Shown one piece after another: positions 59,172 to 64,000 of a stretch of DNA of 64,000 nt. A program made the translations under genes and the position numbers. Numbering within the stretch: position 1 is the stretch's first letter; every line of letters starts with the position of its first letter. Source of the DNA: Kibdelosporangium banguiense (lineage in GTDB: Bacteria > Actinomycetota > Actinomycetes > Mycobacteriales > Pseudonocardiaceae); contig NZ_JAGINW010000001.1 in NCBI RefSeq assembly GCF_017876405.1, positions 620,001-684,000 on the forward strand, given 5' to 3'. The notes under the pieces were generated by a model. That model saw only the letters and a list, made by a program, of their open reading frames with translations, searched no databases and was not told where the DNA came from.

Positions 59172-60541
59172 CTCGCTCCTAAGTGGACCTTGCGGGTGGC
59201 AGGGCCGGTTCGGCCCATGACGGAACGCGGTGATGGTTCAGCCGAGAGTTGCCGATCATGCGGCAGAGGGTGCGCCGCAGCGCACGAGCAGGGGGTGCGG
59301 ACCACATGAACATCTTCTCGTGCCGTGGTTGCAGCCTGCCTGACCGGGCCACTTGCCAGGTCACCGCGCCGGGTACAGGCCACTTAAGCACCGCTGTTGT
59401 GAAATCGCCGGTCGGCTGGACCGGCAATTTGCCGATCGCAAGGCCCGGCCGGCCGAGGACGTTGCTGGGCCGGCCGACGGCACCGGCCGTCAGCCCGGCC
59501 GAGACGTCGGCAACGCCGTTCGGCGTACGCGCGCTCACCCGGTCACCTTTCCGCCGGAACGCAACAGGTCTGTCGCACCGGCCGGACGAACCAGCATGAA
59601 ATGTCTGTGAACTGCAGCGGCATCGGTCAGAGTACGCAACAAAATCGGCTGAGGCACGTCGATCGACGGCCGTAGGCGAATCGTGGCGGGCAAAGTGCCC
59701 CCGCATCGGCACTTCACCGCCCGGACGTGGTTCGGTATCGGCGATTTCCCCGGCCGCGTCCCGGGAAAGCGGTTCCCCGCAGGGCTCCGGCAGCCGCACA
59801 GACGTCTGTGCCAATCTCACGGATCATGCCCGCCCCAGATTCAGCGCGAACACGGTACCGCCATGCGCGTGAATTCCATTAACTGTACGGTGTCCACGCC
59901 GCGAGCCTGCAAACGTTCCCACCAATTTCGCCCGCGTGTATATTGTGGACAGACAACTCCGGGATCCGCTTCGCCTCAGCGGTTCGGCGTTCTTTCCGGC
60001 CGGCATTCTTCGCATCATGGACATCCCTGGTTCACGCCTTCGCAACACCCGGCAGGATGATCCCTCCCTTGGTCGGGAACGGTGCACAGTGGAGCAATTC
60101 GGGCACTCACACAAGATCCTATGACCGGCGGACCCGAGATTGCGCCCGATCCTCCATTCCGGACTCGCCGCGACCTGCGCCAGTAAGGCTTCGATATCCG
60201 AAGTCAGGTGAGCGGTGTTGCCTTGCGGCGCAGCAGGACCGCCGCCGGATACCGCCGGAATCCCCACACCCATGGTTTCCCCAGTCTGTGGTCGTCCCCC
60301 CGGGCCCTAGCATTCAGCAAATCAGGCTGCCGTGGGGCGGAATCCAGGCAATAGGTCAGCGAATCCGCGTGGTACCCGGATTTTTGCGAATCCAAGCGCA
60401 CTGTCACGACGGAACACGGGCCGTAGCCGTCAGGCCGGATCGTCTATTGCGGACCGTCAATGGGTCACGCCTTCGGGCGGGCGGCCTCACCACGGAATTG
60501 CCGAACGACAAACACCGCTGCCACCAGGCAAGATAGGTGGT
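59172..60541. other. Gene-poor interval
   Basis: No open frame on either strand combines a ribosome site, a plausible start and normal codon bias. Several frames remain open only because of high GC and read as Arg/Pro/Ser-rich noise. The stretch 59860-60000 is less GC-rich than its surroundings, and many ccgg-type repeats occur around 59400-59500. The best minus-strand candidate runs 59824-60273; only its first 55 residues look protein-like. Decayed genes or an undetected RNA are possible. Confidence 0.4.
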
Positions 60542-61429
60542 ATGAAGGTGCGGATCGGGGTCGGGTTGGGGCCGCGGGGCGGCCCGGGTGAGTTCGTCGA
60601 GGCGATTGACCATGCCGAGGTACTGGGCATCGATTCGCTGTGGTTGTCCGAGGTCGTGTTCTCCGAACACGTCGACCCGTTCGTCGGAATGGCATACGCG
60701 TTGTCGCGCACCACCAACCTCAAGGTGGGAACTGGCGTCGCGGTGCTGCCGGGCCGTAACCCTGTGCTCGTGGCGAAGCAGCTGGCCACGTTGGCCGCGT
60801 TGGCCCCCAAACGCGTCCTGCCTGTCTTCGGCCTGCAGCCGGCACGGCGAGTCGAACGGCAGGTTTTCGCCGTGCCGGAGGGCAGGAGAGGTGCTGCTTT
60901 CGACGAGTCCATGCAGCTCGTGCGAATGCTCCTCGAACAGGACGAGGTTACGTTCCAGGGTGAGTTCAACACCGTCGAGAGCGCACGTGTGCTGCCGCGG
61001 CCAAAGCGCATCGACATCTGGCTGGGTGGTTCCGCGCCAGCCGGATTGGACCGCGTGGGGCGGCTCGCGGACGGCTGGCTGGGCAGTTTTCTCACGCCTG
61101 AGCAAGCGCGTGCGGCGCGGGAAACTATCGAGGCCGCGGCCGCTGCTGCGGGGCGTGAGATCGAAGACGACCACTACGGCATCAGTCTTCCCGTCGCGAC
61201 CGACGGCGTGCCCGCCGAACTACTCGCCATGGTTCAGAATCGCAACCCCGGCGTCGATCCGGCTGAGCTGATCCCCGATGGCTGGGCCAAAGCACGCGAG
61301 CTGATCAGCCGATACATCCAGGCTGGGCTGACCAAGTTCGTGGTCCGCCCAGCCTCTCAGGTCCCCTCGATCCGCTCGTGGCTCGATGATTTCGCCGCCG
61401 GGCTCAAGCCTCTGGAGGCCGATATCTGA
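60542..61429 (+). CDS. LLM-class F420-dependent oxidoreductase
   Basis: A 295-residue luciferase-like TIM-barrel enzyme that probably uses coenzyme F420. AIDHAEVLGIDSLWLSEVVF, TGVAVLPGRNPVLVAKQLATL and IWLGGSAPAGLDRVGRLADGW are typical family segments. I chose the ATG at 60542 with aggtgg upstream. The open frame before it is in the gene-poor interval and is not coding. The substrate is unknown. Confidence 0.9.
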   Translation: MKVRIGVGLGPRGGPGEFVEAIDHAEVLGIDSLWLSEVVFSEHVDPFVGMAYALSRTTNLKVGTGVAVLPGRNPVLVAKQLATLAALAPKRVLPVFGLQPARRVERQVFAVPEGRRGAAFDESMQLVRMLLEQDEVTFQGEFNTVESARVLPRPKRIDIWLGGSAPAGLDRVGRLADGWLGSFLTPEQARAARETIEAAAAAAGREIEDDHYGISLPVATDGVPAELLAMVQNRNPGVDPAELIPDGWAKARELISRYIQAGLTKFVVRPASQVPSIRSWLDDFAAGLKPLEADI

Positions 61430-61484
61430 CCACATAGGACACAGCAGGCACAGCGGCCACCGCTCCGGCCGGCGCGAGTTTCCA

Positions 61485-61528
61485 GGTCTGACGCATTCGC
61501 GCTGCGAGCTTTCCCGCCGCGTCAGACC
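61485..61528. terminator. Inverted repeat between convergent genes
   Basis: Perfect 10-bp arms ggtctgacgc and gcgtcagacc with a 24-base loop lie between the oxidoreductase gene and the small minus-strand gene. They probably act as a bidirectional terminator. Confidence 0.45.
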
Positions 61529-61563
61529 GGCCGCTCACCGGCCGGAGATCGGGCGTCAGCGGC

Positions 61564-61770
61564 TCAGGAATCCGAGCCTTTGGCGGCGCCCACCGCGTCC
61601 AGGCCCAGCATCGCCAGCAGCCGCTCGCATTCCTGCGCGTCCACGGCGTGGCTGGCCACCGTACGGGCGGCCAGCGCCTGCTGGATCGACTCCTTGCTCT
61701 TGGCCAGAGCGCGTGCCTGGCTGAACTCGTTCGGCTCTTGCGGCGGTGAAGCCGGCCTTGCCCAGGTCAT
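61564..61770 (-). CDS. Small helical protein of unknown function
   Basis: A 68-residue ORF starting at an ATG with aaggacc upstream. The product reads as two amphipathic helices (FSQARALAKSKESIQQAL and DAQECERLLAMLGLDAV) after a Pro-rich start. Codon bias is normal. It lies 140 bases downstream of the GAF-ANTAR gene on the same strand. Family and function are unknown. Confidence 0.65.
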   Translation of the reverse strand: MTWARPASPPQEPNEFSQARALAKSKESIQQALAARTVASHAVDAQECERLLAMLGLDAVGAAKGSDS

Positions 61771-61910
61771 ACCGGTCCTTCCAAGCCTGGTGGGGCACTG
61801 CCCACCGGCTGGATGTTCGCACAGACGCCGAGGACGACACCGGCGCGACTGCCAGTGTTCGGGGAGCTCTCGACCTTCCGCACAGTACCCCGCCCACCGG
61901 GTGTCTGTCG

Positions 61911-62630
61911 TCACACCGAAAGAAGATCGTGCGCCCGCAGGGTTCCCTGGATGACCGAACCGGCGGCGTCGCTGAGCTTGACGTTGTTGCGCCGGGCCCA
62001 CGCCCGCAACGCCGTGAACGCGGCCACCATGTCGATGCCGAGACGCTCCGCCACCAGGCCTTTTGCCTGTTCGATGACCACTCGGCTCTGCAACGCCGTC
62101 TGCAGTTGCTCGGTCAGGATCGTGCGGCTGCGGATGGCCCGTTCCTGCAACAGGCCGATGGTGGCGACATCGACGAACGCCGTCGCTGTTTTCAAAGTCG
62201 TAACGTCCCATACGCCCGGTGTGGCCCGGAACAGGTCCAATGCGCCGATGGTCTGGCTGCGTAACCGCATCGGCACCGCGTGTACAGCGCCGATGCCGCA
62301 CTGCACGCTCGCGGCGGCGAACCGTGGCCACCTCGCCGTCGCGGCGGCCAGGTCACCGTGAGTGACCGCGTTGCCTGTCCTGAACGCCTCCATACAAGGG
62401 CCTTCCGAGGCCTCCAGCTGGCATGCTGAGAGTGCCCGGGCCCGTTCGTCCGAGCTGGCGATCACCTGCAGCTCACCCGACGGGGCGGCCAGCAGCAGAC
62501 CCGCGGCCTCCACTTCGAGGAGCTCCACGCACCGGTCGGTGAGCAGATGCAGGAAGTCGATCATGTCGAAGTCGACGATCATGGTGTCAGCCAGCTCGAC
62601 GAACGTGTCCACCAGACGCGCATGGTCCAT
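61911..62630 (-). CDS. GAF-ANTAR domain RNA-binding antiterminator
   Basis: A 239-residue regulator with an N-terminal GAF sensor domain (about 10-165) and a C-terminal ANTAR domain (about 170-235: LQTALQSRVVIEQAKGLVAERLGI and AFTALRAWARRNN). ANTAR proteins bind paired hexaloop hairpins in leader RNAs to prevent termination, usually in response to the sensor. The ATG at 62630 has agagga upstream. It follows the desaturase gene in the same direction with a 41-base gap. Confidence 0.92.
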   Translation of the reverse strand: MDHARLVDTFVELADTMIVDFDMIDFLHLLTDRCVELLEVEAAGLLLAAPSGELQVIASSDERARALSACQLEASEGPCMEAFRTGNAVTHGDLAAATARWPRFAAASVQCGIGAVHAVPMRLRSQTIGALDLFRATPGVWDVTTLKTATAFVDVATIGLLQERAIRSRTILTEQLQTALQSRVVIEQAKGLVAERLGIDMVAAFTALRAWARRNNVKLSDAAGSVIQGTLRAHDLLSV

Positions 62631-62671
62631 ACGGATATCCTCTACCAGCGCGCCTGAGGACTGAAAAAGCG

Positions 62672-63694
62672 TCAGCCGTTGGCCCGCAGCGGCGCGCCAA
62701 CCGCGTGCAGGTGTTCCAGGACGTAGCGATAGGAGCGCACCAGACCACACTGTGCGTATTCGATGCCCTTGTCGGCACAGAACCGCTGCACGATCGGCTG
62801 CACATACCTGAGGTTGGGCCGGGGCATGCTCGGGAACAGGTGGTGCTCGATCTGGTAGTTCAGCCCGCCGAGGGCGAAGTCGACGATCCGGCTGCCGCGG
62901 ATGTTGCGCGACGTCAGGACCTGTTTGCGCAGGAAGTCGAGCTCGTGGCCGGCCTGCAGCGTGGGCATGCCCTTGTGGTTGGGGGCGAAGGAACATCCCA
63001 TGTAGACGCCCCAAAGTCCTTGGTGGACCAGGATGAACACCACACCTGTCAACGGTGACAGGACGATGAACACACCGCCGAAGTAGATCACCGCGTGTGC
63101 GATCAGCAGCGCGGCTTCCAGCCCGCGCAACCGGATCTCGCCCTTGACCACAGTCCGCACCGCGGTCGCGTGCAGGCTGAAGCCCTCCAGCAACAGCAGC
63201 GGGAAGAACAGATACGCCTGGTACTTGGCCATCCAGCGCAGCACACCGTGCTTGAGCCTGCCCTGCTCGACGGTGAACGCGAGCGCCGCGATGTCGAGGT
63301 CCGGGTCGTCGTCCTCGTGGTTGGGGTTGGCGTGATGCCGGTTGTGCTGGCCGATCCACGATCCGTAGCTCAGCCCGACCAGGCCGCCGTGCAGATATCC
63401 CAGCGCGTCGTTGGCCTTGCGGGTCCGGAAGATCTGCTTGTGGCCGGCATCATGGCCGATAAATGACAAGTGCGTGAACACCACGGCGAAGTATGCTGCG
63501 AGCAACAACTGCCACCATGAGTCACCGATGAACACGAATGCCACCCCGCCGCCGACGAGTGCCAGCAGGTTGAGCGTGATGCGCGCGGCATAGTACCCCC
63601 CGCGCCGCTCCAGCAGCCCAGCCTTCTTCACCTCGCGGGAGAGTTCGGCGTAGTCGCTGCCCTGAGATGTGCGGAGGTCGGGTGTTGTCGTCAA
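62672..63694 (-). CDS. Membrane fatty acid (acyl-CoA/acyl-lipid) desaturase
   Basis: A 340-residue di-iron membrane desaturase. The three histidine boxes are HDAGH, HNRHH and QIEHH. The last, with Gln in front, is typical of front-end/delta-type acyl-lipid desaturases. Hydrophobic segments flank the boxes. I chose the TTG at 63694, which has agggag seven bases upstream; a GTG at 63715 lacks a ribosome site. No cytochrome b5 domain is fused, so electrons come from a separate ferredoxin reductase. Confidence 0.93.
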   Translation of the reverse strand: MTTTPDLRTSQGSDYAELSREVKKAGLLERRGGYYAARITLNLLALVGGGVAFVFIGDSWWQLLLAAYFAVVFTHLSFIGHDAGHKQIFRTRKANDALGYLHGGLVGLSYGSWIGQHNRHHANPNHEDDDPDLDIAALAFTVEQGRLKHGVLRWMAKYQAYLFFPLLLLEGFSLHATAVRTVVKGEIRLRGLEAALLIAHAVIYFGGVFIVLSPLTGVVFILVHQGLWGVYMGCSFAPNHKGMPTLQAGHELDFLRKQVLTSRNIRGSRIVDFALGGLNYQIEHHLFPSMPRPNLRYVQPIVQRFCADKGIEYAQCGLVRSYRYVLEHLHAVGAPLRANG

Positions 63695-64000
63695 ACTGAA
63701 GCTCCCTGGTCGCACCAGACACGCGCCGGGGTCCAGGGCAGCATGACATCGCGGTCAGTCCGCGGTGACACAAGGATGCCATCCGGTTACCGATGACGCC
63801 AGACCCGCTGTTGGCGGCGGTTGGTCGTGTATCGATGTTGCCGTTCGATGAGAGCCGGGATCGGGGTGGTTCCTGGCGTCGCCGCCGGAATGCCTCGAAT
63901 ACTGGTTGTCTTTGGGCATTTCGGCGGTGGCGTCAGGGGCCGCATCCGGCCCGGCTATCGCGAACGGGACGTCGATACACGGCCTAGTCCCGTTGGTGGC
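63695..64000. other. Upstream region of the desaturase gene, to the window edge
   Basis: It contains the desaturase promoter, but I see no clear -35/-10 pair. A 64-codon plus-strand frame (63793-63987) is Arg-rich and lacks a ribosome site, so it is not called. Confidence 0.4.

Noticed and set aside
59179-59820. A 213-codon minus-strand ORF in the gene-poor interval
   Set aside because: The composition is Arg/Pro/Ala-rich without motifs, there is no ribosome site and codon bias is irregular.
59824-60273. A 149-codon minus-strand ORF with a protein-like first third
   Set aside because: The first 55 residues look plausible, but the rest is Arg/Cys/Ser-rich noise and there is no match to anything I know. 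Kept only as a comment in the interval entry.
63793-63987. A 64-codon plus-strand ORF near the window end
   Set aside because: It has no ribosome site and an Arg-rich random-like product.

Overview
The window is high-GC actinobacterial chromosome. Strong G/C third-position bias, an Lsr2 nucleoid protein, a SARP regulator, an EspR/BldD-like XRE regulator, an F420-type luciferase-like oxidoreductase, an MbtH protein and IdeR/DtxR-type iron boxes all point to a filamentous actinomycete, probably of the Pseudonocardiales. I cannot fix the genus. No tRNA, rRNA, CRISPR array, insertion sequence or prophage was seen.

Layout. 1-6.3 kb: 3'-truncated lpd, a very large three-module CbxX/EccA-like AAA protein, a membrane diguanylate cyclase, and a 49-residue peptide made almost entirely of seven GNEW repeats. 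6.3-15 kb: a complete phenylacetate degradation region (paaZABCDE, enoyl-CoA hydratase, thiolase, paaI, TetR-type paaR) with two matching operator-like sites in its two divergent promoters. 15-17 kb: lsr2 and a Tat-exported polygalacturonase. 17.2-19.7 kb: a cobalt/nickel ECF transporter (cbiMNQO). 19.7-24.9 kb: a trans-4-hydroxyproline catabolic operon (epimerase, deaminase, three-subunit D-hydroxyproline dehydrogenase) with an XRE-cupin regulator. 25-33.8 kb: a P-loop kinase-like protein, an Ntn-hydrolase acylase, secreted lyase-like, beta-propeller and beta-helix proteins, a CGNR regulator facing an SRPBCC gene across a long palindrome, a DnaA-box cluster and a dienelactone hydrolase.

33.8-38.7 kb is an iron-controlled set: two FecCD permeases, a siderophore-binding lipoprotein, MbtH and a formyltransferase of the hydroxamate-siderophore type. 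The NRPS and the transporter ATPase are absent. 38.7-45.4 kb holds a PAS-GGDEF-EAL protein with a decayed EAL domain, an O-methyltransferase, two MarR regulators, an MFS exporter and a SARP. 45.6-47.7 kb is an XRE / ImmA-IrrE metallopeptidase / seven-helix membrane protein trio, a recurrent but poorly understood actinobacterial arrangement. 47.7-58.9 kb carries an SGNH hydrolase, a flavin monooxygenase, a CadD-like transporter, a membrane-anchored NACHT STAND protein with a large C-terminal domain that may be extracellular, a CDF-like transporter, a rifampin phosphotransferase, a methyltransferase and a LuxR-type regulator. 59.2-60.5 kb is gene-poor. The window ends with an F420-type oxidoreductase, a small protein, a GAF-ANTAR regulator and a fatty acid desaturase.

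The best candidates for undescribed biology are the GNEW-repeat peptide at 6087-6236, the XRE/ImmA/membrane trio with its four-half-site promoter, the transmembrane NACHT protein, and the DnaA-box cluster at 31.6-31.8 kb. Everything here was read by eye from the sequence; no searches were run.
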